From Lanius collurio (taxonomy: Eukaryota > Chordata > Aves > Passeriformes > Laniidae), in assembly GCA_020086605.1 (NCBI GenBank), contig JACBWW010000070.1, positions 908,179 through 972,178 on the forward strand: 64,000 nucleotides of DNA, read 5' to 3'. Shown piece by piece: positions 1 through 12,253 of this stretch. The stretch's first letter is position 1. Each line of letters opens with the position of its first letter. The position numbers and the translations under genes were made by a program. Under the pieces are notes generated by a model. That model saw only the letters and a program-made list of their open reading frames with translations. It made no database searches and had not been told where the DNA came from.

Positions 1-3000
1 TATCTTTTACATATGAATTCTTGGATTACATTGTCAAATCCTTGCAGGTAGTTTCTGTTTAGTGAGCTTGCTACTTACAAGAGATTTAGCAGGAAACTGT
101 AAAAGAATCCCTCAAAATAAGATACTTACTGTCATTTGATAGATGGTTTTTGCAATTTTTCAGAAAAGAAGTACACATTTATTTGTATACGAAAGAATGG
201 AAATTGCACGTGAATTTGGCCCCGAGTATAGAAAAGGTGCTGGCCAATATTGTTAACTAAAGACTCATACCATTTAAAAACAAGATGATTATTCTTTTAT
301 CTACTTCTATTTCTATTTCTAGCCCTGTTTCTTTCTGTTTATATTTCTATTTTGGGAATTCTTAAAGAGAAGTGATTTGTGGTGTGAAATAAAATATCTT
401 ACATGAATTAAAAGAATTCCACAGCATTATGTTTGTATGTGTATATTTGAGTAAATTCTAGCTATTTTTTAAATTTCTCCTAAAAAAGTATACTCTGGAG
501 AAGATTTTACCAGAAACATTCCAACAGAAGATTGCGGTTTGACCAGAAATGTAGCTGTATTTCCAGTGCCCTCCAAATGCTGTTTGTTTTGCTTTGATTT
601 AGTCACTGTAAATGGCGTTGATCCGAACTGAAGTAGAAATGAAAACAGAAATCAGGATTCATGATTTCATTAATCAGAGGAAAAGGTACATCCCTCAACA
701 TGACATTAAAATTAGGTTCTACTCTTAGCTGACCAATAAATGTTATTTTGTAAGGTATAGGTACTTCAGTGATATCAGCATCGATGACTTAGTTTGCCAC
801 ATATTCACTTTTTTATCTTGCTACATTAGTGGTCAATATTTCAGATATTCTTGGATAGTACTATACTATTGTACTTAATGTCACAGGGAATTTTACAAAA
901 TCAAAAGAAACTGTCCATGAATTGACAAAAAAAATTAAAATTATTTCATATTCAAACAAATTCAGTTTCCAAATATATATCTCAGAAATAAATTATTTAA
1001 TAAATAACATAAATTTAAAAACAATTTAGAAAAACAGAAACTAAGCCTTTTCTTCTTTTTGTTTAAAGTGCTAAATAGCATTAAGTCAATGAAGTCGTTG
1101 AGGACAAGGCTATAGAAAAATGAAGATAAAAAATGGAATACAACATTAAGTAGCATGAGATCAGAGGACTGATTTTTATAAATGGCTCTTTATCTTTTTT
1201 TCCACAGAGAGGCTACTAGGGAAGGCATTTATGTACCAAGAAGTAATATACAGTTTTAAGTGTACAGTCTTTTCAAAAAGGGTGAAACTATGAACTGAAG
1301 GTAGTAATAAATGTCCATCTTTTTTGAGGGGAAAATAATTGAGAGGAAACTAATTTCATGTTAGGAACTATATGCTTAAATTGCCCAAGATTTATGTCAC
1401 TAGTTTTTATTTACTCACAGACTTAGGAAAATTTCTCTGTGTGTGAGGTTGTTTATTTCTCCAAAAAGTTTAAAAATCTGGGAACAGTTAGTTCCAACAT
1501 TGGAAATCAGACAGTATCTCAATTTATTTGGATTCACTCCCTGCTATCTGCATGAGACACACGTGCAATATAACACCTTTCCCAACAAACATATATCAAT
1601 GTCATATTTGTGTAAAGGAAGATGTAATAAGGAGATTGCTCATTAATAGCTTTTAGGAGGCTGGAATATAGTGGGCAGATTGAAATCCAGAAGGATTCCC
1701 ATAGTAAGTGTTTAAGGCAAAATGAACCCAAACACTAACACGCAGGCAGTTTGATTTAGGTACCAGGCCATTGTTTGCTGTTATTTCCTTACCCAGTATA
1801 ACAGCTGCCAAACTCAGAGCCACAGCAGACAAGCTGCTTCACTGTGCATCACAGCTCACCTTTTAAGCTCTGCTTAAAATAACTAATTTTCAAACACCAG
1901 CATTCTACTAAATGGTGATGCTTTGACAGTGCTTCCAATGTGTGAAACAATCTAATTGATGGCAAACTAGCAATACCCAAACTCACTGAACTGTCTCTGC
2001 TTCTCTGGCAAGAATACCAATGTGGAGTTATATCCTAGTGTTATGGGAGTTATAGGAGTGCAGACAAGGCATCTTGTTCAGAACCCTGCACTGCTGGATG
2101 ATGCCAGAGTCGTGCCTGTCTCTTCTCTATGACACAGAGGTCTTGACAGCAGGAAATGAGTTGTTCTGCCAGAATGAGGTGAAACATACCCTAAATAGAA
2201 TATGCATTCAATTCACCAGTTCCTGGATAAAATTCAATTCTCTTTTTAATTTTATTTTCATTTGATGTCTTCCTTCCAAAAATTTGTGAAACCTTTCAGA
2301 TGTATGGTTAGAGCAAGAGAGATTGGTCTACACTGCAAAGCTACACTTGCATGAAGCCTCATCTGAGTACTGGAAGCACTAGAATGATTCAAACCCAGAG
2401 GGATTCCCACTTTCTTGGGCAAATAGTAGTGCACTTCTTGTCAGGCCATGATTTGCTCCTTTGTATCCAATTCTATACTTGGCTTTCCCTTATAATAAAG
2501 GTCTCACCAACCACAGCTTCTTTTCTTTCTAACAAAAGGAGACAATACCGAATTCCCTTCAGTCACTTCTAGAGAAATAAAATATATATATATATAAAAG
2601 TTGTCCTGTATATCTAGTGGAATTTTCTTGCAATAAAGTGTTCTTTTTGCTTCTCTTTTTGCTAGTTAATAATTTTGACCATATTCTATGAATATGATCA
2701 CATTACTCTTCCATTAGAATCTGTGGTGCTTTGTATAGAAAGACAGTAACTTTTTTCTCTTTTAGACATGGGAAGAGTAAGACACAGAGAGGAATTGCTT
2801 GACCAGTGTTATTCAGCTTACTCACCTCATTGACAGGACAGGCAGAAGCCAATGCAGTGTTGTACTTCTTATCATAATGGAAGCACTTGCTTAAGAGAAC
2901 AGCTTAACTGTTACTAGGAAAAACAATATCTGTTACTGGGAAAAAAAAAGTAAAATATGAAATTGTGGAGTTCTTTCAAATATAGTAGTATTGAAATTAC

Positions 3001-3083
3001 TCTATTGATAACATAAGTGTGAATCAATGTTCTCTAATTGCCATCAATTAGGTTGTTTCACACATTGGAAAGACTGTGAAATC

Positions 3084-3086
<3 letters not shown>
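1..3086. other. unique AT-rich non-coding sequence
   Basis: I see no recognisable repeat, RNA gene or credible coding exon here. Open frames are all below about 75 codons and have no family resemblance. A short (AT)n run lies at 2582-2596. The composition is what is expected of avian intergenic or intronic DNA. Confidence 0.6.
2582..2596. repeat. (AT)n microsatellite, short
   Basis: Seven to eight uninterrupted AT units between A-rich flanks, read directly. Confidence 0.8.

Positions 3087-3125
<39 letters not shown>
3087..3125. repeat. poly(T) tract of 39 bases
   Basis: An uninterrupted run of 39 T. On the minus strand it is a poly(A) run. It may be simple homopolymer expansion or the tail of a minus-strand retroposed sequence, but I recognise no retroposed gene on the adjoining side (3040-3086). 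Exact length is unreliable in most sequencing data. Confidence 0.9.
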
Positions 3126-3127
<2 letters not shown>

Positions 3128-4635
3128 AGTTACTACCACAACATTATAATTAAAAAAATAATTAGCAGTTAAATTAACACAGGCAAAAAAACTATAGTAG
3201 CCACTAAAGTATTTGTTCCTTAAATTACAATAACATTTGTGCAGTCTTATCTTCAGCTCTGCAAACCTTTTTGTTGGGCATTTTTTGAAGATTAGTGTAA
3301 GCATCTTTGTAAAGTGTCATTCAAAAGGAGATGAATATGGATGGCTAATGAGCAAAGCAGTAGCAGTAGAGGTCTGTTTTCAAAAGCTGAAGCTCTTGAA
3401 TATGTTTGAAGAATGCCTGCATTATTTTTCCAAATTAAAACCAGAACAGAACAAAACAAAACAAAATTGAAGAAAGAGAGCTGAGCTATGATAGATATTC
3501 CTAGTTCAAAGGGAATTTCAATTTGGGTTGAACATTTTCACAATAGCTTACAAGTAATAATTCTTCCAATTGTTTTACTGTAGAAATAGAGATTGGAGAT
3601 TAAAAGCCCATAGAAGAAAGGCACTGTAGGATCTTTTGTTAGGTATATTCCCATAGCTGTCACACCATTTCTATAAGATAGTTCAGGAGATAAGTCGGTT
3701 CGAAATACATAGAAAGCATTTGACCAAACAGAGAAGTTAGTTGACAATAAGTCATCAGGGCTGCACAGCATGTCCCTGAGATATCTGGCAACCATCAAAT
3801 GAAAAACAGCAGAATTGCTGACCAATGTATATGCAACCTATCTTTAAAAAGAACTAGAGTGAGGCATCAATAATTCCAGCATCACTATCACCACTCTAAC
3901 AAAAGGAGTGTCCAAAGTAATCTCCAGTTCTATGAATGAGTCTAGGCTTTTTCAAATAAACTTCAGCATGAATAAACAAATCAATACAATTAGGAAGAGC
4001 ATAACTAAAAATTGCTGCAAAATACCCATGTGTTTATGAAACCAGATCTGACAGCTGAAACGAGGGAAAGAGATTCTGGATCCCCAACAGAGTCAGTACT
4101 CTGAAATCAGATTGCAGTGGCAGAAAACAAAATCAACAAAATACAGGGCATAATCAGGATATATTATTTCTGCCAGGTTTTTGTTTACTGTCTAAAGAAT
4201 AATTGGGAACTCCAGCCATGCGGCTGGAGGAATAAATCATCTCTGAACATCTAAAGAAATATCATTTTATCTTTCCTTCCAAATTCATTGCTGTCTTATA
4301 CATGTTATAAGGATTCCCTCATTACAACAAATAATCATGGTTTTTGTCTTGTAATTCCCATTAAAAAACCTGTTTCTTTAAATATACTACAAAAATTCTT
4401 CTTGTTCTAGCATGAAATGTTCTGATGCAAGGGATTACTGTTCTTGTGACAGAGTGGACCTTTATCTAGTGAATCACCTGGAAATTCTAATTTTCTCAAC
4501 AGATTATGAAGCAACTTTTCCAGGAAGCCTTTCTCAGGTTGATCTGTTCAATTTGCCTGACCTGTGCGACTAAAATTCACCTGCCGTTATAACCTGACAG
4601 CAGCTATTTCAGGTAAAAAAAAGATCATGGGATGG
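3126..4635. other. unique AT-rich non-coding sequence
   Basis: No repeat or gene recognised. An AAAAC-type pentanucleotide run lies at 3441-3466. A 95-codon minus-strand open frame at 3538-3825 has no recognisable domain and no convincing coding signature, so I do not call it. Confidence 0.5.
3441..3466. repeat. AAAAC-rich simple repeat
   Basis: About four to five units of AACA/AAAAC read directly, slightly degenerate at the left end. Confidence 0.7.
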
Positions 4636-4787
4636 GTTGACCTCGGCTGGAGGTCAAGTGCCCACCAAAGTCACTCTATTATTCCTCTCCTCAGCTGGAC
4701 AGGGGAGATAAAAGATAAGAAAAGGCCTATAAGTTGATACAAGGATAAGGAGAAATCACTCAACAATTACTGTCATGGGCAAACCAA

Positions 4788-4979
4788 TCAAATCAGAGTA
4801 GGATAATGAGAAATGAAATCAAATCTTAAAACCACTTTGCCCCATGCTTCATTTCTTCCTGGTTTTAGTTTTAGTCCTGATTTCTCTATCTCCTCTCCCC
4901 AAGAGCAGCAAAGGGGCCAGGAATGGAAGTAGTGGTCAGTCTCTGCTGCTGCTTCCTGCTCAGGGAAAGGTTTCTTCAT
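4788..4979 (-). pseudogene. retroelement-derived C-terminal reading-frame remnant, 63 codons
   Basis: The minus-strand frame begins with a Lys/Pro/Glu-rich segment and an AAAE tract, and ends FDFISHYPTLI followed by a stop. From memory this is the conserved end of the frame carried by the retroelement at 4636-5632. The upstream part of the frame, in the tandem array, is broken by frameshifts and stops, so no functional product is expected. The function of the ancestral product is not known to me. The first Met is only the first ATG in an otherwise open stretch and is not a supported start. Confidence 0.45.
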
Positions 4980-4999
4980 ATTCTTTCCCTGTTCCAGGG

Positions 5000-5430
5000 T
5001 GGGGTACCATCCATGGGAAACAGTCTTCCATTAACCTCTCCAATGTGGGTCCTTCAGTTCTCAAACTGTTCAAGCATGTGTCCCTTCCACAGTGCGCAGT
5101 CCTTCAGAAACAGATTACTCCAGTATAGGTCCCTCTTGGGGTCATAAGAGTCGCCAGCAAACCTGCTGAAGTGTAGGGTGCTCTCTCCACACATCCACAG
5201 TCCTACTCAGCAGCCTGCTTCAGAGTGAGGTCCTCCAAGGCTGGATTTCAGTTCCAACATGGCTTTGCATGGGCTGGAGGGGCACAGATGCCTCATTACA
5301 GTCTGCACCATGGGCTGCAGGGAAATCTCTACTCTGTTGCCTGAAGGACCTCCTTGGTTCCTGCAGAGCTGCTGCAGATGTATTTCACACATTCTCACTC
5401 CTCCTTCCAGCTGCATGGGTTGTTGCACAG
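5000..5430. repeat. degenerate minisatellite-like tandem array inside retroelement
   Basis: Recurring, diverged units of roughly 45-55 bp are visible. Examples are TCTCCAATGTGGGTCCTTC near 5037, a CAGTCCTTCAGAAACAG unit near 5097, CCAGCAAACCTGCTGAAG near 5154, CAGCCTGCTTCAGAGTGAGG near 5210, and repeated GGGCTG(C/G)AG blocks near 5271 and 5312. In better preserved family members this array is regular. Here it is decayed and shortened. Confidence 0.55.
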
Positions 5431-7611
5431 CAATTTTTCCCCTTCTCAAATAGGTTAATCCAGGGGAACTATCACCATCACTAATAGATTCACCCTTGGT
5501 TAGGGTTCAACCTGGAGCTGGGTGGCTTCAGCTCTGTCAGACAGAGGGGAAGCTGCTGGCATCTTCTCACAGAAGCCACTCCTGTGGTCCCACCACTACC
5601 AAAACCTTGCCACATAAACCCAATATATGTCTATTCTCACGGCTATCCTACTGAAAACAGTGAAGGGATCTGCTTTTCCACTTTGTTACAAATGGAATCA
5701 GAAATGAATTAAATAAGGCACAAGGCCAACTTTTAAGTATGTCAGTTTAGCTCCAGCTTAGAAGTGGATCAAGTCAAAGATGCAGAGCAATTTAAGGAAT
5801 TAATGGAGGTGATAATGACTTACAGAAAAATTTTAAGAGAGAAATAGGAAAGAAATTATTATACCAAAAGGTTAAATAAAGAGAAAGATTGCATAACATA
5901 GGAGGATTGTACAATATTTAGAATACTGCTGAATTGCCACAAGATTAGAGTGCTAGAGAGCTAACTCACATTGAAACTGCTGAATTTCAGCTTCCATTTC
6001 ACAGTCCCACAACAGTCAGTCCAAAAGGACTGACAAGAATTTTTATCCCAGGATATGCAGGGAAACATTACAACCCTTTTTATCTTCCTTGTTCTGAGGT
6101 TAAGTTTAAGATTTGGTAACAGTAGTTGAAGTTATGGCACAGGTGATTCACAATGCACAGGGTGGAAGAGAAGCAAGAATTTCAATCTCAGTGAAAGAAA
6201 CTAGCTCCTAGAAGAAACTGGTGCTACAGTGAACTACTTAGACTTGTGGGAGCTGAGGTCTTGTATTTGGGAACCTTAGTGAAAGCACAGAATTTTTTCA
6301 GTTATAAGAGAGGTTGAATAGTATTCATTCCAAATTGCTGGAATGTGAAGAAATATTTGTTATTGAAAAATACGTATTCAGTGTATTTTACATGAGTACT
6401 AGATTGCTGTCTTCCTCATCAATACAATAACAAAATTGAGGTTTGGCACTTAAATCCTTCCCTCCATCTTATTTTCTTTGTTTACGCTTTTTCTCTAGCT
6501 CTCCAAACTTGTGTCAAAACCATGAAACTATATGCCTGTCTTATATTGTCTATGCTCACGATATTAATTAGGGTGACATAATTATATACAGTATGGTCAT
6601 GCACATCCTATTGATTATTTTTATGCACACTTGTATTTTTTCACACAAAAGCAGTAGTTGAAATACTCTTTTTTTTTTCTGAAACATAATTGGAGAGTTT
6701 GAATAGTTCATAGTCTGAATTGGACAATTTTTTTTCTTTTTCATAAGATTGATAGCAACTAGTGAAAATGAAGAGGTTTTGAAGGGTTTGCCATTCTTAG
6801 CACTTTTCCAGTGGCAATACTGTATGCTGAAAAGAAACTAAAAATTACTTATTTTAGAATATTTTTAAGGTGAAAAATTCTTATAAATTTGAAATTAAAC
6901 ACTTTCTGCTTTTCTTCTTCAAATATAATTTAAAATGTTGATTCTAGAGATATTGTAAATATTTTTTTCATTTTTCCTAGGAAATCTCTTAGGTTATTTT
7001 GGGATTACTATTGAAAGGACATTTTTATTCATTTGTATCATACTCAGGAGCCAAATACAATGCATTTCCCTTGTATTTGACCCCACAAACATCTACCCTA
7101 AGAAACCAAATTTTTTTCCAAAATGTATATTATTCTGGATCATAAATCACCTTAAGGTTTTTAAGTACATACATTTTAAGGCTATTAGTAATCTGTAGAT
7201 TATCTCACTTTTTCCTTAGGAATATAAAATAAAATGGAGTATAAAATTACAAACCTGGTATAAGGGAACTATAATTCTTTTTTGCTACTTTAGCTGTATC
7301 CATTCTTATGGGGATGCTACCTAGACTACACACCATGAAAAGAAAAAAATTACTGAATCGGGACAATGCTATGTGGCTATCTTCTTAAATGTCTTTAATT
7401 TAATTTTTGTTTCTAATTGTCCAATACAGAAAACATGACTCTGTTAATTATGATTTTAATAATTAAATTCTATGTTATTCAGCATTGCTGAAGTGTATAT
7501 ATTTGTATATGAGTGTACATTTGGTGATTTACACTCGATGAATTGAAATGTGAGAAGACAGAAAAAGGCCAATTCATGAAAAGCATGGAGGAAATGTTTA
7601 TAAAGTGTGTA

Positions 7612-7648
7612 CAAATATATAAATATATATACATATGTATATGTATAG
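7612..7648. repeat. TA/TATG-rich simple sequence
   Basis: Alternating TA with occasional CATATG interruptions, read directly. Confidence 0.7.
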
Positions 7649-9486
7649 TCTGTAGTTGATTTAAAGCAGTTAACTTACTATACAAATTTCTTAAAAAACT
7701 TGGATTTTAAAGGACTGAGATCACTGTAGATGTTTGCAAAGTGCTTCCTTCACTGTTAAGGGTAGCATAAAAAGAAAATTGGATGTTGTTTAAAATTGAC
7801 AATAAAAGTTGGAATTACTGGCATAAGAAAGGTCAGTCAATTTTTTTCTGACTCATGAAGCAGAGACTGGGAATAACAGCCTTGTGTTAATTTTTATTTA
7901 TATGTTATATAATGGGATGCCAAAGGAGGGGTGTACTGCTGTTGTTAGAGCTGGTTATTGTATTGTCAAGTTTCAATTTGTTTCCGTAAATTCTGCTAGA
8001 AGCAAGAACTTTATTCAAATGAATGAGATATTTTGTGTAATTGGATGTAATATCAGCTCTACCTTGCCATACCTCTGTAACAAAGTTAAAGAAAATGGAA
8101 GCAAAGGGCCACTGAAATTTGTGTTTTCTAGTTCTTACACTGATGGGACTTCTCAGCAAGAAAAAAAATAAAAGTGAGGATGTCAGATCCATTTTCTCAT
8201 TAAGCCTACTGAGAAACAGATGTGAAAGGGTTCATTTTGCTAATTTTTCAGCCAGCAGGTGTTGTTACAATTCTACTAACAGACAGAGAGATAACAATGA
8301 AAAAAAATAATAGCTATATATCAGCTCTGTTGTCTAGAAGGTTATTGTAGGCTGGGGCGATCAGAAATATATTTTCACAGGAAACTGATGGAGTAAGTAA
8401 TTTGGGGGTTATGTTATTGCAGTCAATTCAACTCAAAATAAGAAGAATCAAATGAAAAACTATAACTTGTTTCCATCAGATAGACTTAAAAAAACCCCAA
8501 AAGCTCAGAGATGTTAGATAGTGTCTTGTGCTAATTAATGGTGCTATTCAAATATCTGTCATGAAAGAACAAAATGAAAACATATTCATAAAAATAAGTC
8601 ATTTCAATAGAGACCTAAGTATCTTTGTATTTACTTATTTGTGAAAATCATAAAAAAGATTTAGAAAGTGGTTTCCTGTTCTTCTGTTTCAAATCTACAC
8701 AAATTTCTATTGGAGTCATGTTTAAACATCTAAACACAGAAAAAGAGTCTGTATAGAAGTGTATAAGGATAGTCTAAATTTCAAGGTCTGACAAATGTTT
8801 TCAGGAGGTAACTGTATGTTTGTACATATTTTTAAAAGGAAGCAAACACGCATACTTTTAAGAAACTTCAGGATATGACTGGTCTCTCCAGATAGGGAGA
8901 TAAACTGGAGTCAGTGGTGCATCTTGTCAGGTTCATAATCTCCAGGTTTTGTTGTGCTCAGTTAAAGACTAAAGGAGAAAGAGGAAAGAAAAAGTCTTGA
9001 TTCAAGCCTGCGTCTCACCTCCATGATGTCAGAACAAGGCCAAGGCATGTGTGCAGACCAGACCAGACAGCCTGAAGCTTTTCCAAGAGAGTAGTGGGGA
9101 AGTATCCTGTGTTTTGTAATCTCCAAAGATCAAGATGGTTCTTCATTCATTTTCAAATAACTGTATTTCTTTGTTAAAATTTTGGAGTCACAAACAAATC
9201 TGAAAACAGATTGTTCTTCTATGAAACTAGGTACAGCAATGAGCCTTATCACAATTTGAAAATACAGAAGGGTGAGAATAATAACATGTTGCAATTATGT
9301 AGGGTGGTCCTTCAAATCATTTTATTAACATTTAGTCCACTTCTAGAACTGCATTTACATACTCTACTAGCATTAAAAACATAATCACAAAACCTGTACC
9401 TGTTAAATGACACATTCACAATTTGCTCATCTGTTAAATAAAATAAAAATATGCAATACAAAGCAAAAAAAGAAAATTTAACACTC

Positions 9487-9512
9487 AAAAAAAAAAAATA
9501 TATATATATATA
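9487..9512. repeat. A-run plus (AT)n
   Basis: Roughly 12 A followed by about seven AT units, read directly. Confidence 0.8.
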
Positions 9513-10689
9513 ACAAACATCCCGAACCTGGCTACACTGAAGATTTGATGAAGCATCTTGCAAGTCAACAAATTCAGATTCTAGTACGTCATCTAATTAA
9601 ATGCACTGTTCTTAAATTAAAAGCCTGTTATTTAGGAAAGGTGAACTATATCATACTAAATGCACTAAAGAACAGTGTAATACACTTTGGGTAATTGGTT
9701 CAGAGCATTTAACTTTCATTTACCAACTACAGAACCATAAAAAAACTAGGTCTTAACTAATAACAAATCTGGAGATCTTATTCAATGAATAAATAATTTG
9801 CATCTAAATATTACTTGTGGAATTTAAAAATCTTTCAAAAGGAAAAGAGGAGCCCAAGTTGTGCAGTTCACTTAAAGATAAGTATTTATTTTTCTTCTAG
9901 CTAAATCTTTTTATTCAGTGCAACAGGGATTAGACCAGTGATTTCTTACCAGTTCTAAATTTTCTAATTTGAACCTAAGATAAAATGTTTAAACTTAATA
10001 TTTGCAAATAAATTTCTCTCTAAATATATTTAAGGCCACATCTACAGGTGATGTGAAACAAGTTGACTACAAAAATCAGTGGAGGAATACAGGCCTGGTT
10101 CTCAGCATCCTGCACAAAATTCTGAGTTCACTCTTGTCCGAATTAAATACAGAGGTTTTTTTTAACTGTCTCTTTCATGGATTTTATGACATTTTTTTCA
10201 AATTTTTTTGTAGGTTTCCATTTACTTCTAATCATAATTTATTTTCTGATTGCTCTTTGTAGCTGCAGTTGTTTTAATTAAATGCTTAGCTAAGTAATCA
10301 TGATGATCTAATTAAGATGTTATAGTTAATGTCTATTTGTAGTAGTTGTTTTCTTTATAAAATTGCTTTATGTAAGGAAGCCTTAATCATTTGTTTGGTA
10401 TTGTGGACACTGATCTCTACTTCCTCCAATTGAATCTTTCTCCCATACAGCTTTTCCCTTTGACTGAGGATCTCAAAGTACTGAAATAAGTTAGATGTTC
10501 TGTTCCCTACTCGTCAAAGACCTACTAATGCATTCTTACAGAAACAGGCCCTCTCTGTTATGACAGCAGATTTCCTGGAGATTTGTGACTGGAGCTTTGG
10601 AGAAAATTTAGCAGAGATTCAGTGTTTAATTGTATTTTAAGTGTAAGTACAGAAAGCTGCAAAATTTCTTAGGTCTAACCTCCTAGGCT

Positions 10690-11056
10690 GAGGTCATTTG
10701 GTCTGTTCAGCCTGGGGGAAGACTGAGTGGAGACCTCATAGCTAGAGCTATCATATGAGGGGAAGCGGAGGGGCAGGAACTGATCTCTTATCTGTTGTGA
10801 CCAGTGACAGAACCTGAGGGAATGGCACAAAGCTGAGTCAGGAGAGGTCTAGGTTTGGTATTAACAAATGATTCTTCATGCAGAGGGTGGTTGTGCACTA
10901 GAAAAGACCTCTCAGGGTCCCAGCACCAAACCTAACAGAGTCCAAGAAGTGTTTGGAAAATGTTCTCAGGCATATGATATGATTTTTGTATTCATATCAT
11001 GAAAGGGCAGAAGCTGGATTTGATAATCCTTGTGTGTTCCAGGACATTCTGTGATT
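10690..11056 (+). mobile_element. CR1 LINE 3' fragment
   Basis: A 5'-truncated CR1 in sense orientation. The fragment contains the stretch around GTTCAGCCTGGGGGAAGACTG, the TTCTTCATGCAGAGGGTGGT segment typical of the ORF2 end/3' region, and the end TCCTTGTGTGTTCCAGGACATTCTGTGATTTT, which is the diverged 3' tail with an ATTCTGTGAT octamer-like end. Many substitutions and a duplicated-looking TATCATATGA/TATCATGA segment near 10975-11000 indicate an old copy. Confidence 0.85.
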
Positions 11057-11817
11057 TTACAGTTAATTTATAAAACAGAGCACTGCTTTTGCCAAACAAT
11101 GTAATGTTACTGCAGTGTGATAGAGTGTGTAGCCAGGACTGGGACTAGCGCAGTGTTGTGTAAACATGATTTAGCTCTTTTGTTGTGTTTTGATCTGAAC
11201 TAGCTGGTCCACCAAGACTGCAAGCATCACTTTCAGAAGAACACATTAGTGAAAATACACTTGACTTTGAAACTACTCTTTTCTCCACCTTAGAAATCTT
11301 TCAAACTGTCCTCCAGCTTCTCCCAAAGTCATTTGTCACATATCAGGAGACCGAAAAGCATGACTTAAAACAGCTGGTTTTAGGGTTTTCACTCAAATCA
11401 TAACTGAGTCCCAAAACTCTCATAGACACAAACTAAGTCCCCTTGAACTGTTTTGAAATAGGTGTTTTAGGGCTTGGGAAGCCCAACTGTAAATATTATG
11501 CAGTACCAAGGTAATCTACTCTAAGATTAATTCCAGCTACTTTGTACATTTCAGCCTGAAGACCATGGTTCTTTTTTTTTGACAGAGTAATTTAGCAGCA
11601 TGCATCTAGACTAATTTATGCACTTCCCCACAGGAGATACTTTTATACCATTTTTTGACACAGAAAAACCTCTTGCATTTTAAGGGTAGAGACTTTCTGT
11701 CAGAGAAATGCTGGAAGCCACAGTGAATTAGAAAGGATATGTGTTACTGGCAGCAAACTGAATTCACATAATATTATCAGAAGTATTGCCACATTATTCT
11801 GTCATTTCTTCAGATGG
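11057..11817. other. unique non-coding sequence
   Basis: No repeat, exon or RNA gene recognised between the CR1 fragment and the LTR at 11818. Confidence 0.55.
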
Positions 11818-12253
11818 TGATGCCTCAAGAGGCCTCCTAGAAACAGAGACTAGACAAGAGTAAGGCAATAAAAGTAGGTGTTTATTTGAAAGGCCTTCAA
11901 AGGTACCCTCTGGGGAGCCAGATGTTACTGCCAAGATGGACCCCAAGATGGACGACAGGTCACAAGTTCTTCACACTTTTATAGGTTTGGTTCATTTGTA
12001 TATCAGGGTTAATTCTCCAATTAAAGCTTCAGTTTAATGATGTAATTCCCCTCACTTGCCCTCCTTAGAGTCTTTGGTTTATACTTTTTGATCCTAGGAC
12101 AGTCTGGGTGTCTTTGAAGAGCAAGCCCAAAGAGGCTTTGTTATGTCCACCTAGCATGAGAGAGCAGAAATTAACAGGCTACAAGAAACTTCAGTTACAC
12201 ACTAAGCAGTACAGAATTTGAAAAATATAAAAGTTAAAACCTAAAGTGTTGCA
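11818..12253 (-). mobile_element. endogenous retrovirus LTR, minus orientation
   Basis: The minus strand shows LTR architecture: a CCTATAAAAGTG TATA box (about 11977-11988) and an AATAAA polyadenylation signal inside TTTCAAATAAACACC (about 11880-11894). It ends ...GAGGCATCA at 11818, which fits an LTR 3' end in CA. The proposed 5' boundary TGCAACAC at 12253 would give TG...CA ends and about 436 bp, but it is less certain. The segment with AAGATGGACCCCAAGATGGACGAC (plus strand) is one I associate with a common avian LTR family. No matching second LTR is visible in the window. Confidence 0.65.

Larger units (their letters stand above)
4636..5632 (-). mobile_element. old LTR/ERV-like retroelement fragment with degenerate internal tandem array
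   Basis: The stretch matches, from memory, a family of about 1-2 kb that is widespread in bird genomes and that I associate with endogenous retroviruses or LTR elements. Reading order and content suggest the minus strand is the sense strand. Three parts are visible. At 5440-5632 is a possible promoter-like end. At 5000-5430 are degenerate tandem units built around CTCCAxxGTGGGTCC and GGGCTGCAG-type motifs. At 4788-4979 the minus strand keeps a 63-codon open frame that corresponds to the C-terminal part of the usual reading frame of the family. The left part (4636-4780) is the non-coding tail. The full element has more tandem units than this copy, and the copy carries many substitutions and indels. 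I cannot name the family with certainty or show target-site duplications. Confidence 0.6.
5633..10689. other. unique AT-rich non-coding sequence
   Basis: About 5 kb without a recognised interspersed repeat or gene. TA-rich simple sequence lies at 7612-7648, and an A-run followed by (AT)n lies at 9487-9512. A block at 10260-10345 carries several TAATTA/AATTAA homeodomain-type cores. Open frames up to 95 codons (7884-8171 and its antisense) look like chance frames. Confidence 0.5.

Noticed and set aside
3538..3825. 95-codon minus-strand open frame
   Set aside because: No recognisable domain, no splice or promoter context and AT-rich chance composition. Length alone is not evidence in 64 kb of AT-rich DNA.
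7884..8192. Overlapping 95-codon frames on both strands
   Set aside because: Sense and antisense frames of equal length over the same DNA are typical of chance stop-poor sequence, and neither resembles a known family.
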